A stretch of DNA of 64,000 bases from assembly GCF_008831285.2 (NCBI RefSeq), contig NC_045139.1, forward strand, positions 34,385,706 to 34,449,705. The letters are read 5' to 3'. A program made the translations under genes and the position numbers. The stretch is from Nymphaea colorata (taxonomy: Eukaryota; Streptophyta; Magnoliopsida; Nymphaeales; Nymphaeaceae). The notes under the pieces are model-generated. The model saw only the letters and a list, made by a program, of their open reading frames with translations. It did not search any database and had not been told where the DNA came from. This document shows positions 37,200-50,792 of the stretch, in pieces (positions within the stretch are counted from its first letter, which is position 1; each line of letters opens with the position of its first letter).

Positions 37200-37862
37200 A
37201 ATATTCAAGACATAATGGGTGGCCAAGTCTCCGATGCTAAAGTTCCCTATCTCGATTGATTTGGGCAGTCAAGGCACATTCATTAATTTTCAGCATATAT
37301 AGCCCTTTTTCCAAAGTTCCTTCACCATTCTTCCTCTTCGATATAGGGTCCTACAATACAACACTAGTGAGGGAGAAAATAGATTGACAATTTAAATTTT
37401 CAACGATTTTTTAAACAGACAACAAGTTAGTTGAGGGATGAGGCATATAAAGCAATTTAGATTTAAAACCATTTCTAAGAAAATCTAACTCTCTTTCTCC
37501 TTAAACATGCATAGAGGAGCCATTCACAATAACGACAGAATTTTTCTTGGCATAGAAGAATAATTGCTAAGGTTATGGTAGTTCATAAACATATGATCAC
37601 TAGCTCCAGAATCGACTATCCAATAGTTAAACAATAAGGAAATAAGAGCATTACTAGTAACACATGCTGCAGTACCATTTTGCTACTCTTTAACGTGATG
37701 GTCATTAACATTTTTAAGCAATTCATTTATTTTTTTCTAGTACCTAAGGAAGATCCGAAGTATCCAAAGCTTTGGCTAAAACTTTGACTACGACAGTGGT
37801 GCTTTCTTTTTCTCTTTTTTTGTCTGGCCTCATGGTGGTCGGTTTTTCATGGAGGAACCAAC
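37200..37862 (-). pseudogene. copia protease and gag C-terminal remnant
   Basis: At 37602-37613 the minus strand encodes DSGA within WIVDSGASDHM, the active-site motif of retroviral-type aspartic protease in copia elements. The rest is broken by stops. The homologous place in the unit B copy (58871-58905) reads IVVSRASDHM, so the catalytic Asp is lost there. Confidence 0.75.
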
Positions 37863-40790
37863 TGTTAACACCTCAAATTTTTGCACATCAAAATTGAAGC
37901 AATGTCAAAATTTTAGAAAAAAAAAATGTGAAAAATTGCAATTTCAAAGCCAATTTTGAATCTAAAGAGCAATTTAGATTCAAATTATAAATTTGAGTCG
38001 TGACACAAATCCCAAAGCATGATTACGAGTCCAAACTAGATTCAAATTAGGATTTGAAATCCAAATCCAATTAAAAATGTCATTTGAAATCCAAATCCAA
38101 TTACAAATGTCATTTGGAATCCAAATACAAATATATTTTGGAATCCAAATCAGATTGCAAAATTCAAATTTTGATTTAAATCTGAGAATTTGATCTAATC
38201 CGATCTAGAAGACCATGTGGGACCAACGTGTGGGCCCCACCTAGCTCGTGTGGTCAAAAGCCCACCCAAGAGGTCACGCCACCCCTTTTCCAAAATTATC
38301 TTCCTTCAATTAAAAAATCGTTTTCCAAATGAAATTAATATGGGTTAATAGGAAAAAAGATACATTAATCTCTCTCTCTCTGTCCCTTAGTTAAACAATA
38401 TCAAATTCCAAAGAAGCAATAAGTGTTAGAATTAAACTCACCTAACCTATTTAATCAAAGTAAGTTTGACCTAGGTGCGCCCAAATGTGATGCCAATTTC
38501 AGCTAGGCTCGACCTCTATGAACTCAGCTCAGTCAAAAGGGTAGGTCTGTTCCACAACCAAATTAGTAGACAAAAATAGACCTTGACCAGATTGGATCCA
38601 CTTTGACTAAGAGTTTCTTAGCTCAAATTCATTGAATTACCTCAAACAAAGTCAAACTATTCGCAAATGAGCATCGACTTTGGTCAATTAGTCAAATTTG
38701 ATCAATATGAACAATTTTACCCATCTATGATCAAATTGAGATTACAAAACATAATTTAGGATTTTATGAAATGGAAAATATACATTTGGATTTATCAAAT
38801 TCATAAATCAATACCAAATTAAAATTCAATATTTCAAACCAAAGTTTGATTCATTTGAAATCCATCTTTAATTATAGATGAAAAGACTCTTTTCGAATCA
38901 AATTTGATAGAATTTTCAAATTTTATTTAAATTTTAATTAAATTGTCATAATTCAATAGCATTTAGAGCTTAACAACTAGGTTTTAACCTAACAAGCTCA
39001 ATTTCAAACAAAAAAAAAGAAGAAAATAAGGCAAAACCCTGTGCAAGGGCATTTTTGTTCAAAATTTTGGTCAAAGGTGGGCAGCTATGTCTAAACCAAG
39101 GTAGACCACGCCAAGCTCAGCCCGCCTAGGTCGTGTAAATGAGCTAGGTGTTGACAAATAAGATCTTTAAATCCTATTTAACTCATTTTACGTGTCCCCA
39201 AAGTCTTAAGTGAGTTTTCAAAGTGAGTTAAGGTGGTGGTTGAACCCATCTCCTCCTCTATATAAACCCCCCTTGGCAACCAAAGAGGGGGAGGGGAGAC
39301 CAATTTTGAAGGTCTTCATCAAATTGCTGCAGCTAAGGCGGTAGGAGGGAGAAGCCAAGGATTACTTAGCATTTTCGTAGAGAGAAGCTCTTTCTTCCCC
39401 ACTGCAAATTCCAGCAAGCCATTCTTCTTCTTCTTGCTTTGCTAAGGTCGAATCCAAGCTCGGATTCTTGCTTAAGATTGTTTGATTTAGAAAACAAGTA
39501 AAGAATAAGATCAAACATCAAGACTGATCGCAAGGTATGTGATTTTAACACATTTCTCATCTACTTTAGCTTCTTGTTGGTTCATTTTAATTTCAGCAAT
39601 TCATGGGAGGAAATTATTTTCATTCATTTTATAGCTGGGAATGATATCCAGCTAGAGAAAAACTACAATTAAATGTACATGTTAATGCATAATGCATGCA
39701 TGAGTTGGTTTTTCTAAAAGATAAACCCATGAATCAAATTTTGAAAAGGGCCCTAAGGCCACGTCCCTTTCAAAACAACCAGCTTAAAAACATTTTGAAC
39801 TTTCCACCATGAGAGAGTCCCATAGTGAGAGAGTGATTTTGCTGCAACATATATGACGAAAGAGCCTATTAAGGATGGATGCATTCTCATGAATGTGATC
39901 CACCTTTGCATGGCGAAACTAAGGACAGACTAGCTTGAGCATGTGCTCACCTCTTTCTATTTAAAGTCATTTTCTTTCATGTTTTTTCATTTGATCAAGG
40001 GTGGTAGGAGAGATTTGAAACAAGTTTCCAATCTTCTTATGTAAAAGAACCCAGCCATGAATCATCATGATTCATGAGTTATGCGGTCCCTTAATTAAAT
40101 TTCATTTTAAAAAGTAGAATACATGTATATATATGTTGTTATATATATATACGTGCAATCTCTTGTTAAAAATTATTTTCCTTTTTTAAAATCAGGTTGC
40201 AAACTGGTTTTCAAAAAAAGAAGATCATTTTGTTGATTTTCATAGTACAAAGCTATGAAATCAGTTCATTTCATTAAATTTTCTTTTATTTTCAGCAATT
40301 CAACGTAAAGTGTATGCAAGTTGCTGAAAACATACCATGCTTTATAGGAATTAACGTAATAATGTCAAAGTTCATATATTTGAAATGTCAATTTTCAGCT
40401 ATAAAGTGGCTATGCTTTGAGGAACAATAAAAAAATATCTAAACCCATCCAATCGGCATCCTAAAACACTTTTTATGGGCTGCTGATCTCATTCATAAAT
40501 TTTCTAATATGCATTGGATTAATCCTCTCCTAAAATGCTGAAAATTTTCACTTTTGAACTTCCTAAAAGGAGGATCAACTATTCTAAAATCATGAAAAAA
40601 AAAGTGGACGATTCCATCGGTTTGAAACCTAAAATTTGAATAGATTTGAGGAAAATAAGTTTGATGTGCATATTTGGCACAAAAGTAAACATATTTTTGA
40701 AAGATGCATTCCTATTGTTGATTTAAACAATCAACTCATGGAAAATCTAGTCAATTTCCAACAACTTGTCGTCTTTATTCAAGAAACAAA
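37863..40790 (+). mobile_element. Insertion inside copia, LTR-like (possible long solo LTR)
   Basis: Homology between the unit A and unit B copia elements stops at GGAGGAACCAAC (37862) and resumes near ATGGATTTG (40808). The insert starts TGTTAACACC, a usual LTR start, and has a TATATAAA box at 39259-39266. It also has a splice-donor-like CAAGGTATGT at 39531-39540, as expected of an LTR promoter with a short leader intron. No polymerase domain was found. A 5-bp CCAAC occurs at 37858-37862 and again at 40758-40762, but the sequence just before the second does not end in CA, so the right edge is unsure. About 0.6 kb of copia gag is missing here compared with unit B. Confidence 0.5.
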
Positions 40791-40799
40791 CTCTCCACT

Positions 40800-41010
40800 T
40801 TCTGCAACATGGATTTGTTTCAACGGGTTTTGAACGATCTTGAGTGACAAAGTTCAACTTGTTTCTGGCACTCAAATAGAGCATTGTAGATTTGGACCAT
40901 GCCAAATAGTTGCTACCATTTAGAAGTATAGAAGTAATTTTGTTTGTAGGGCTTGGTTGCTCTTGCACGATGATTTTTTTCACCAGTCTACAGTCTACGG
41001 GTGGTTTCAA
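40800..41010 (-). pseudogene. copia gag N-terminal remnant
   Basis: Reads ITSILLNGSNYLAWSKSTML and YLSARNKLNFVT, the typical N-terminal gag motif (L-G-NY--W) of plant copia elements. It is cut off by the nested insertion and deletion at its 3' side. Confidence 0.8.
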
Positions 41011-41103
41011 AGTTCACTCTTCTGTCATGATGAAATGAGCAAGTTCCGGCAGACAGGAGATAAGTGAAATGTGCTAGGAATGAACATCAATGCTTTGATG
41101 CCA

Positions 41104-41460
41104 TGTTGAAAATGAGAGAAAGAAAGAGAACCAAGAAAAGAACACAGATTTTTAAGTGGTTCGGTTCATAGACCGACATCCACAATGAATGCTAGAGCTG
41201 CTACCCATTTGGTTTTTTCTTTTTTTTTTCTTTTTAATTTTCTCTCTTTGCTTTACAACTGCATTAAAGATACATGAGGAAGACTAAAATCAATGCAAAA
41301 GATTGTTGGATGACTTTGCCTACAAAACTCAAAATGATTGTGAAGAATATCACCAACATATTCTGCAGCAATTCTTCCAACGTTCAAACGATTTCAAGAA
41401 GGCAAGAATGAGAATGAAACATTGAGCATGCTGCGCTAGATGTAACGACTACTTTCAACC
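41104..41460 (-). repeat. 5' LTR of the unit A copia
   Basis: Runs from TGTTGAAAATGAGAG to ACTTTCAACC on the plus strand; the last base differs from the expected A. The adjoining primer site on the minus strand reads TGGCATCAAAGC, two changes away from the TGGTATCAGAGC seen intact in the unit B element. Confidence 0.85.
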
Positions 41461-42108
41461 GAAACTTAACGACTGAACCAGGTTGCTGGTAGTAATTATG
41501 GTTCTTATAGAAGCGTCAACTCCATGATAGAGAAACGTAACAGAGACATCTTTGCTTGGGACAAAGGCAACAAAGTAAATTAAAATCTTATGTATGTTTG
41601 GAAGATACAAGAACTAACAATCCAGCCCTAACAATTCTTGCACAAACTGAAGGAACGTGTAATACAACAGACAAATGCCAGCCAAAATAGATTATCACCC
41701 GTTTGACATTTTGTTCTATATTATTGCCCATCATCCGTGTTTTATTAATTAGTAACATGAAGTTACATGAATGGACCGTAATAAAAATCTTATGAACTTT
41801 ACAAAGGATGAAACAGACAAGTGATTACTGTTTGAATATGAAAGTGGTTGAAATATCAAAACCTTGTGGTCAAAAAGCAATAGCAGACAGCTACTTCAAA
41901 GGGGTTCATGAGAGAGCTACAAGCTCTTTAAACTAATGGTAGGTGAGGTTGTCTCCTTTTCTCCATCTGTTAATCTGGCTCCAACCACGTTCTGCCATTC
42001 CAGTACCTCCATTGACCAACAAAGCTGCTCCGAAGATAGACTGAACTCATGCCTATACTGTAGTTCTGAGTACCGTGCACTGCACCAATCTCCTGTCTCT
42101 TTCCTTCA

Positions 42109-45100
42109 TCATTTCTCTGAAAGGGACTCTGGCTTGTGATCTTGCCAATGACTCAGACGATTTTGTGCTTTCTCGACCTAAAACAAGGGAATTCGCGAGA
42201 GAGAAAATGAAAAGAAAGTGAGGAACGGAAAAAAAAAATTCCCTTCAATATAATTCATGACATGAGAAACGAAGCATGCAGAATCCATAACAAGCCCCAT
42301 CTACATGTTTAGCAAGCAAACAACATAAAATATAGCATATGTTCAAAAGGGTAGTCACCACAAATCTATCTTAAGTATTACAAATCACAAACCAAAAAAA
42401 ACATCGTTTTATTAGATCTAGATCCAACACTGAATTAACGAATTTATTTAGAACTAAACCCATTGCTAGTTGGATCTCAATCTTGATCCATTATTAAAAC
42501 AATATTTGGATCACATGTTCCCAAATTGATAAGTCAGTTTGGGTTCCCACGTAAACAGAGATGCATTGACTAATTTTTAGAAGGAAGTGTAGTAGAGTTT
42601 GAAGTGTACCTCCTTGTTCCAGTCTGTTCGATAAGTCACCCACATTAGAATGAGGGTCTGCATTACAGTGCCTCCCAGCATACCAGACCATATTCCCTGC
42701 ATCACATGCCCATGTCATGATTCACAGGCTAGAGCACCATCAATACGACTAGGGGTGGGCATCAGGCCAGTACCCAACAGGGAGGGCCAAGCCTCAAGCT
42801 TGCATTAAAAGCAGTCCGGCTGGGCATCAGGTATGGGGTAGGACTGGGCATCAGGTATGAAGGCCCTGGTATGAGTTGCCCCTACTTATTAACTTGCATT
42901 TGCAGTACCCGTGAATTGAATATTGAACATGGAAAAGAAGCAAGAACGTGACAATGAACTTGAAAGAAACATTGAACATTCAACCACATAAAATTTTTAA
43001 GTAAAAGTGATATCAAAATAATGACCGGTGTCCGACTCCTCTCACCTTAGCGCCTAGATCGAATTTGAAGCCGAGCAATGCACCCAATGGGATGCCTACG
43101 ACGTAGTAGCACCCAACGTTCACGTAAGCCACAAATGCTTGCCACCCGCAGCCTACGGCAACCCCTATTATATACGCTCATGTTGGAAATTAAGAAGAAA
43201 TCGAAGAAAGATATCTAAGAAAGTACTGGAAATAATGGGATCGAAGAAAGATATCTAAGAAAAGTACTGGAAATAATGGAATCGTATTGTGACAAGCAAA
43301 GTTTGTAAATTGTATTGTGTCTTAGAACTATTGCGTGAGTGGGAGGAGAGCCTCAACCTCAGTAAGATCCTCATTGCAGAACAAAGGGAGGGGGACACAT
43401 TGATTGAAACCAGCAACCGGCCACCTACTAGTAAGTTTGGGCATCTGGCTGGCCCTGCCCGAGAATGAGTCAGGCCTGGGCTGGCCCGACATCCAAAACC
43501 TGGGCCCGGGCCCAGCCCAACTCGAAAAACCCGAGCCCATGCCCAGCCCCGTGCACGACCCAATTGAATTTAAAAATATATTTTTAAATAAAAAAATTAT
43601 ATAAATATAATTAATTACAATGAAATATTATAAATTTATATAAAAATTAATAAAAAATGTAAAAAACTCATTATCGGACCGACCGGGGCTTATCGGGCAA
43701 CCGGGGCTTATCGGGCCTGTCCGGGTTCCTTTTTTCCGGGCCTGGGCTGAGTCGGGTTGGGTACCGAGTATCCGGCGGCGACCCGACACGATGCCCAGAT
43801 TTACCTACTAGCTACTGATTTCATTGGTGCACCAATACCCGTGGCCCAAACTTAAACTATATAACTTTTGCTAGAACATCACAATTTTGTCTAAGCATGT
43901 CAACCGTTTGATTCATACTCAAATTTGGATCATCTTTTAGCAATGAATTTAGATCCAGCTAGCAATGAATTTAGATCCAGCTAACAGTATAATAACCCAC
44001 ATCTCTACCCATCCCGAGAGCATCTTTATACTGGTATTCCATTTCGGGTGGTTATGGAACTTTAGTATCAGAATTAAAGTTCTACCTATTTAGGTGGAAC
44101 TTTAACGCCCCTTATAATTTTTCAAGTCATCAAACATTATATGATATAGATGTGTAATGACTGAAATACCCTTATCAAAGTAAAAAAATAAAGTTTTTAA
44201 AAAGATAAAAAGGGAATTGTAGAAAAAAAAGCAATATTTAGTACCATGTATTCAAACGTTACCTTAATATCGGAACATGGTTTGATATCATGGTTGGTTG
44301 TGAAATTGCATTAAAGCAATGTGAACATTTTAACATGCAATATGAACATTTTAACATGTTAACGAAGTTCAATTAAATGAATTCGAAACTTGTTTTATGA
44401 TTAGATATTATCAAAATATCAATTTATCTCCTTCAGTCCATTGGTCATATTAGCCAAAGAAAGCCATCGACAGAATACAAACAAGGAGTTAACATTGAAG
44501 TATGTAGTTACCTGAGAGGACGGGTTGGATGCCATTGAGAAGGAGGGTGAGGGCGAGCAATGGGCAAAGATCAGACACCGCCGCCGCCACCGTCTCTCCC
44601 TCTGTGAATGCATAGCTGATGACATGGCGGAGGGCCAGGACGATGGCGGCGGAAATGGCAGAGACGACAAGAGAGACGAGTACTACTATGACGACGGAGA
44701 ACGATGCGGCCTTGGGGTTGCCGGCGCCCAACTCGTTCCCCACTCTAACGCTGATAAACAAAATTACAGGCAACCGATTAGCCAAGAAAACTAAACAGCA
44801 TCGACATTACAATCTCTTGTGCTTGTTTTGAAGCTTATTTTCTTGCACTGATTTGATCTGGAAGTGAGTTCTAGTTGTTCAAAATCATCATGTTATTCGT
44901 TCGTATTGCCCATTTTTGTGAGAAGCTGTCGAATTAAAACTTACTTTAGCTTGTTGCAGGAAAGCTTCTGTTTTATCAGAACTGAAAGAGCAAATGGAGA
45001 AGGACGAAATTGACAGATTGAAATGCGAATCGGCAAGAGAATCAAAATTACCTTGCAGCAGCGTTGAACCCGACGGAGATCATGAAGACCCATCCAGATA

Positions 45101-48039
45101 TTGTCATACTGCAGCCATTGGGGCAGCCAAAATGAGAAGCAAGTCTAGATAGAAAGAGATAGACCCTGTCTGTGTTCAGTCTCAGCGCATGAAACTGGTG
45201 ACTTTCACTTGGTTTGGTCGAACACTGAGTCATGGGGTCGACTCTGCTATAGATTAAACAATCTTACTTAAGTTTAATCATGTAACTTTAATTTTACGCA
45301 TTTATATAAGCTCGAGTTTTCTGATAAGCTCTACCTTCCATAAACAAATCGAGTTTAACGGAGCCGAATTTGAGTTGACTTGTTCGTCTTTGTATAGCTC
45401 TAGTGTTAGATGTGTGTGCTAAGTGTTAGCTCTGTATCGTATCGGCAAAGAGCTGATTGTGGCATCGAGGCCAGATAAGTGTTGGCGCCGAGAGCTTAAG
45501 TTGCCTGATGGAGAGGGAGTACGTACCAGATGGAGAGCGAGTCGAGCTCGATCTCGGCGTTCTTCAGGAGTCCCGCAAGGAGGACGAGGATCTGGAAGTA
45601 CCAAGTCTCAAGGCAGAGCATGACGGCGGAGGCGGTGGAGAGCTTGAGGAAGCCGCAGAGGCCAGAGAAGGCTTTGATGGAGAAGCCGGTCCACGTCCGC
45701 TTGCAGTTGGGGCTGGTGACGATGTAGACGAACTGGGCGATTACGATGATCCACCAGGAGAGGCTGAGCACCAGCGATGCGCCAAGCAGCCCTAGCCCCA
45801 TCTTGTAGACGGCCAGCCAGCTGAGGAGGAGGTGGACGAGGAGGGTGGAGGCGGAGATGATGGCGCTGGGGGCGACCAGGCTCTGCGCCTGCATGAACTT
45901 CTGGATGGGGAAGTTGATGGCGTAGGCGAATATCTGCGGGATGAGGCCCATCACGAAGACGGATGCCGCGGCGGCGATGGCAGTGGACTCCCCCAAGAAG
46001 AGCAGTATCTGCTTGGAGAAGACGTAGATGACGGTGAGGGGGATGCCCGTCAGCGTCAGCAGTATGGCCGATCTCTGCACGTATATCCCGAGCATCTCGT
46101 ATTTCTTCGCTCCGAATGCCTGGCCGCACAGTGTCTCCACCGCGCTTCCCATCCCCAACTGCATTCATCCATGACCACCATCAGATTCCGGCCCACCGGC
46201 GAACCAGGCCGGCGGTCCGCAATTTCTTCCTTCGATTCATTGATCGAGTGACCGTGTTCATATTATTCGTGCCCACCATTAGATGGCAAGGCTGCGGGAG
46301 CCGGGGAGAACTTGAACCCTGCAGGCCAAGTTGCAGCGGGCTTTCTGTTGCAAATGAGAGAGATTTCTCGGGAGAAAGCGGCAGCATTTTCACTAGGCTT
46401 ATTTGTGACGTTAAAAAGAAAAAAAAAGGAAGAAGGAGAAGAAAAGCTTCTTAGATACATTCATTATTCCCATAGTTAAAAAGAACGTATTTTTCTAGAA
46501 AATAAGTTAAAAGTGTGAAAAATAAATGGCCAAAAAAGGTAAAACATTATTTTTTTGTCCAAAAGAAGAAACAGGAAAGTTTATTCCTTTTTCATTGTTT
46601 TGGTACTTTTCTTACATTTTTAATACTAAACTTTTTGCTTCTATTTTAATTTACTATTTATCTATTTATTTGTATATTGTCTTATTAGTTTTTATTTAAT
46701 TTTTAAAATTTTATAAATTTCCAATATTTTTCTGTTTTTTCAAGTTTACCTGTTACACCCGTGAAAATTTTGCTATTTAAAACCTCAAAACAATATTTAC
46801 GACTACATGAAAGTTGCTAAAATAATTAGGCGCATCTCAGAATTGGTGAAACATGGAAGAAAAGGACAAATGAGAGACATATTCGTGCGATAAAAAAGAA
46901 AAAAGTCAAAACTGCATTTGAATATAGTTTTCCGATCACGTCTACCCATCTATGAAGTTGGAACCCTAAAATATTTGGATTTAATTATCCTAAAATGTAA
47001 AGATGCAAAGGATCGGAAAGAAGAATTTCAGGTTAGATATATAGTGCAGTTTAAACTCCAATAATGCACAGTTATAGCATATTCATGAATTTGTTCCTTA
47101 TGGTTTGGATAGAAAAATCATCCGACACTACCGGCAGTGTGTTTAACTAGGCATCCATTATCAGTCTAAATTCAAATAGGCTAGAGGATTTAATATCCTC
47201 CTTTATAGCTATCTATACATTTGCAAACAAACAAAGAAGAAAGAGGGAATCTTTTGTTGACCATCTTCGATAAAAACAAAAGAGGGCAAGAAATGTGTGG
47301 CTTTGTGAAGATTCTACTGCGAGAGGTCTCGGTTATGTACACTGAAATCCATGACATTGACACTCTTTGTATATTTTTGGGGTATGGTGGCCCATTCTCA
47401 AGACATAAGCGTCATACTTATATGCATAACCAGCTTTCATGTGCAAAAGTTTTCAATTATAAAACAATTTAAAATAGCGTCCGGCTGAAGTGGAGGTCTC
47501 GGAGATTTTTTTTTTTTTTTGGTCTTCTCCGATATCTCACTCTGGCGATTCCAGAACACGGCGTCCAATACCAAGTCCAGAGTCTTATTCAAATCGTAAA
47601 GTTCTCTAGCTTACTGAAAAGGTACGATACGAGAATGTCGTAATTTTAAAAAATACAATGAATTTTTTTAATGTTTTATGTATAGTTTTTTTTTTATATT
47701 AAAATTTTAAACAAATATAATTTCTTTGCTGAGAACATAAGCTCCAAAGTACAAAAAAACAGAAATTTCCAGCTTAAAAAATATAACATTAAAGAGAGTG
47801 GGGCCCACCTGAAGTGTGGGGGCGGAAGCCCCCGGAGGCGATCAAAATCGTGGACCCTGCGAGACGTGACGTTGATGTAAGCATTTACTGACGCAAAACT
47901 TTATACTTATTAAAGGGATGGACTTTGTCTGTCCGTCTGTCGGCTATTGATGATCACCAGTGTACCACATAAACTGTCTAACTTTTTTTTTTAAATTCAC
48001 TATTTAATTATTTAAAAAAAATAAACACACACACACACC

Positions 48040-48128
<89 letters not shown>

Positions 48129-50749
48129 GCTTAAATCATCGGCCAATTAGCTGGTAGAGGCAGGAAGATTTCCTTGTTTAAACTCGGACAAAGAAATTTA
48201 CAAATTTTGTGTACGCAAGCAAATATTGAACCATGATAGGGGATAGAAGCCATACTTTTTAAATTTGTTAAAACATATTTAAAACAAAATGTGAAACGTG
48301 TTTGCAAATGGTAATTATTTGTAAATAATCGTTTACTTCAAGTTATTTTTGTAAAAGAATTGATATTTTCTACCATCAAAATTTTGATGTTATAAGAACA
48401 TTTCATTTTTTTTTATTGTTAGAATAAATTGTGACTAAGTTAATCTATGTTTTAATCGTGTTAAAGGCAAGAAACTGAAATTTAAAAGTTCAAAATTAAA
48501 ATGACCATAAAATGATCATTAAAGCTATCATAAACCATCAACGCACCATAAACAATGGCTAAACAAATACATTTTAAAAAACTTATATATATATATCTAT
48601 ATATATTTCTCCTATATAGAAGGGGAAGAAGTTTGAAATGAGCATTTTATCAACATCAGATGGGCATGGCCGTCCGGTGGGACCGGTTCTTGACAAACCG
48701 TCCAGAAAACAACAGAAATCAAATATTTTGGAAAAAAAATCTCGCCAGCTTAAGTTGACCATGCCATAAAATCCGATCTAACAGAGAGGCTACAACTTGA
48801 TCACCTTCATGATTTTTTATTTTTTAAAACCTAATAGTTTGAGACAACAACTACAACGTTTCTATGGGTTTGATGTCACCGAACTCTAATCCAAGACAAC
48901 ATATAAGAGAACTCTTTTCCCACATGATAAAGAAAAACCCAAAACGGTAGAGGTGGCAGTTTATGATGTGGTCATGAAGATGACGGACAGAAGGCGGCCA
49001 CCTAGACATCTCTCCTCTCTAGTTGTTTGTTGTCGTCTTTGCTCTGTAACAATCATCAGACTGGAAGCCATAACTAGCTAGTGGCTTTAAAAGTATCTAA
49101 AGGACAGGTGAAATCAAAATGAAAGAAAGAACCGATGAGCTTACAAATGAGGTCAGCCTGTCCAAGGATACGTCAACTTATTTTAATCGAATTGGATGTA
49201 TCCTTGCGTATATTCACCAATTTATCGGATGTTTCAAATATGGATTAAAGAAAAGTTACTATATCTGAGACCGATTTACTTTTGGATCTGGGCGCAACCA
49301 TATCTGAACAAAGAAAATGTAACTTTAGTTGTCTAAAATCACTCAGCGGAGAAAAATATGATAAATATTTTCGTCATTTGGTATTAATTTATACTTTTTG
49401 GTCCAACCATTCATCATGATGGATTAATACTGAGTGGTTCTGGATTGCCAACGTCATCATCAAGTCATTAAATGTTAAAAATTGACTTTGAAAATATATA
49501 GATATTGGTTAGAGGATATTTTATTTAAAATTGAATGCAAGTACAAATCCAAATTTGGTTGTATGTTTATCCAAAACTGAATCTAAATCCGATCTCTAAT
49601 CAAATTTCCTGATTGGATGCTATTTCTTATGTTTTACATATACGACCTTTTCGCAGTAATTTCATTGAATATCCAATTCAAATCCCATCTATTAACCCCC
49701 CGCCGTGATCATTTACTTATGTGGAATATGGAAGCTGAGTGGCGTGGCTTTTCATGAGAAACTAATAATTAACACAAAGTGAGTTTGCGTCTTGGTCCAA
49801 ATCCTTGCATCGGTGGTACGATGGAATGCCAGTCGCCACCTCCAAGTTAATGCCAAAACAAATTTAAAATGTGCTTGGCAAATAGAAAGGTAGACGCAGC
49901 CAACCTTCCGATAGACTGAAACTTGGCCGATTCAGTGATTCGCATTGAATCATGAAAAGGATATTATAAAAAGTAATTTCAAAACACATTAAATAAAAAA
50001 TAGCAATTAATTTAAAATAGAAAACTCCTGAAAAATATTTTTAAAATGATGGAAACACCACCAAATGGATTTCTGCTTGTCATGGATTCGATTCTAATCC
50101 AAAATAAACTTTTCTCTTCTCTTCTCTTCTCTTCTCTTGTTATCAATAGAGAAAAGAAAAGAACGGTCGAACGTGAATTGTGAAATATTTTCTCTGACTC
50201 TTGCCGTTTGTATGAAAGTTTCCTATGGTACAACTTATTGTTCTAATTAGTAAATTCCATGTGCACAAGCTACCGAAACTTTAATGGCGATCAGAAGTTG
50301 CTTCCCTGTTGCATGTTCATGTTTATAAATGCTTAATAGATCCTGACACGCTGCAGAATGTTGGATAGCGAGAAAGAGAAGAGAGGGAGAGGTAGAGAAT
50401 GTGTAGTTACCATCAGACCGTAGGCAAAAACTTGGATGCCGGTGTTACCGAGGGAGGCAGCGGCGAGCTCGAGGTTGCCGAGGTGGCCGGAGAAGATCTG
50501 GGTAGCCATGGACATGACGTAGTTGAGCATGTAGACGAGAACGGCGGGGGCGGCCAGGTTGCAGAGCAGCCGGAGCTCAACCCAGGTTGCCGCTCGCATC
50601 CGGTGCAACCACGGCACGCCGTCGTCGTTCAGGATGCTCTCCAGCTGAGCACTCCAACTTGGGGCCGCCGGGACAGGAGGCTTTCCATTTGTGGTCTGTT
50701 CCACCAGAAGTGGCTCCTCCATATCAATCTGCCCAATCCCGGAACTCAT
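42109..50749 (-). CDS. MATE2: MATE/DETOXIFICATION efflux transporter, DTX40-like, 7 exons
   Basis: Exons: 50411-50749, 45527-46158, 45052-45108, 44512-44750, 43046-43164, 42610-42696, 42109-42177. Lengths and phases are identical to MATE1, all splice sites are GT..AG, and the product is 513 aa. Compared with MATE1 I count eight amino-acid changes. Four fall in the first 25 residues (V5I, K11E, I19T, D20N). The others are V to I in exon 2, F to W in exon 3, and C to S and D to E in exon 4. Exons 5 to 7 encode the same residues. All MATE motifs given for MATE1 are kept, so it should be a working transporter with very similar, unknown substrate range. It differs mainly in its N-terminal tail, upstream sequence and intron content, so expression could differ more than activity. 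Confidence 0.95.
43432..43803. mobile_element. hAT-type MITE in MATE2 intron 4, with perfect 8-bp target duplication
   Basis: 372 bp with inverted ends TAAGTTTGGGCATC and, reversed, TAAATCTGGGCATC (12 of 14 match). It is flanked by CCTACTAG at 43424-43431 and 43804-43811. It is GC-rich at both ends (GGCCTGGGCTGG-type words) and AT-rich in the middle, with no coding capacity. MATE1 (near 17469) and MATE3 (near 62421) have the uninterrupted site CCACCTACC or TCACCTACC followed by GATTTCATTGGTG, so it arrived in MATE2 alone. Confidence 0.9.
46159..50410 (-). other. MATE2 intron 1, 4.25 kb
   Basis: Homologous to MATE1 intron 1 but about 1.1 kb longer. Extra segments lie at roughly 47585-47830 and 47958-48655, the second including the TA microsatellite. 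Another block near 47030-47320 has no counterpart in MATE1. Short frames (for example 47221-47472) show nothing recognisable. Confidence 0.75.
48043..48124. repeat. (AT)n microsatellite in MATE2 intron 1
   Basis: 82 bp of uninterrupted AT, preceded by a short CA run (48025-48041). Confidence 0.95.
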
Positions 50750-50792
50750 GGCGGTCGATGCTGATCGCCGGTGACCGGACAGCCGGCGCTTG

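Larger units (their letters stand above)
34118..41460 (-). mobile_element. Ty1/copia LTR retrotransposon of unit A, decayed, with a nested insertion
   Basis: In minus orientation the order is 5' LTR (41104-about 41460), primer site, gag, protease, integrase, reverse transcriptase, RNase H, polypurine tract, 3' LTR (34118-34468). That domain order, with integrase before reverse transcriptase, defines Ty1/copia. Every coding part is interrupted by stops or frameshifts. About 2.9 kb (37863 to about 40790) of foreign DNA splits gag from the rest. A second, shorter copy of the same insertion lies in unit B. Confidence 0.9.
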
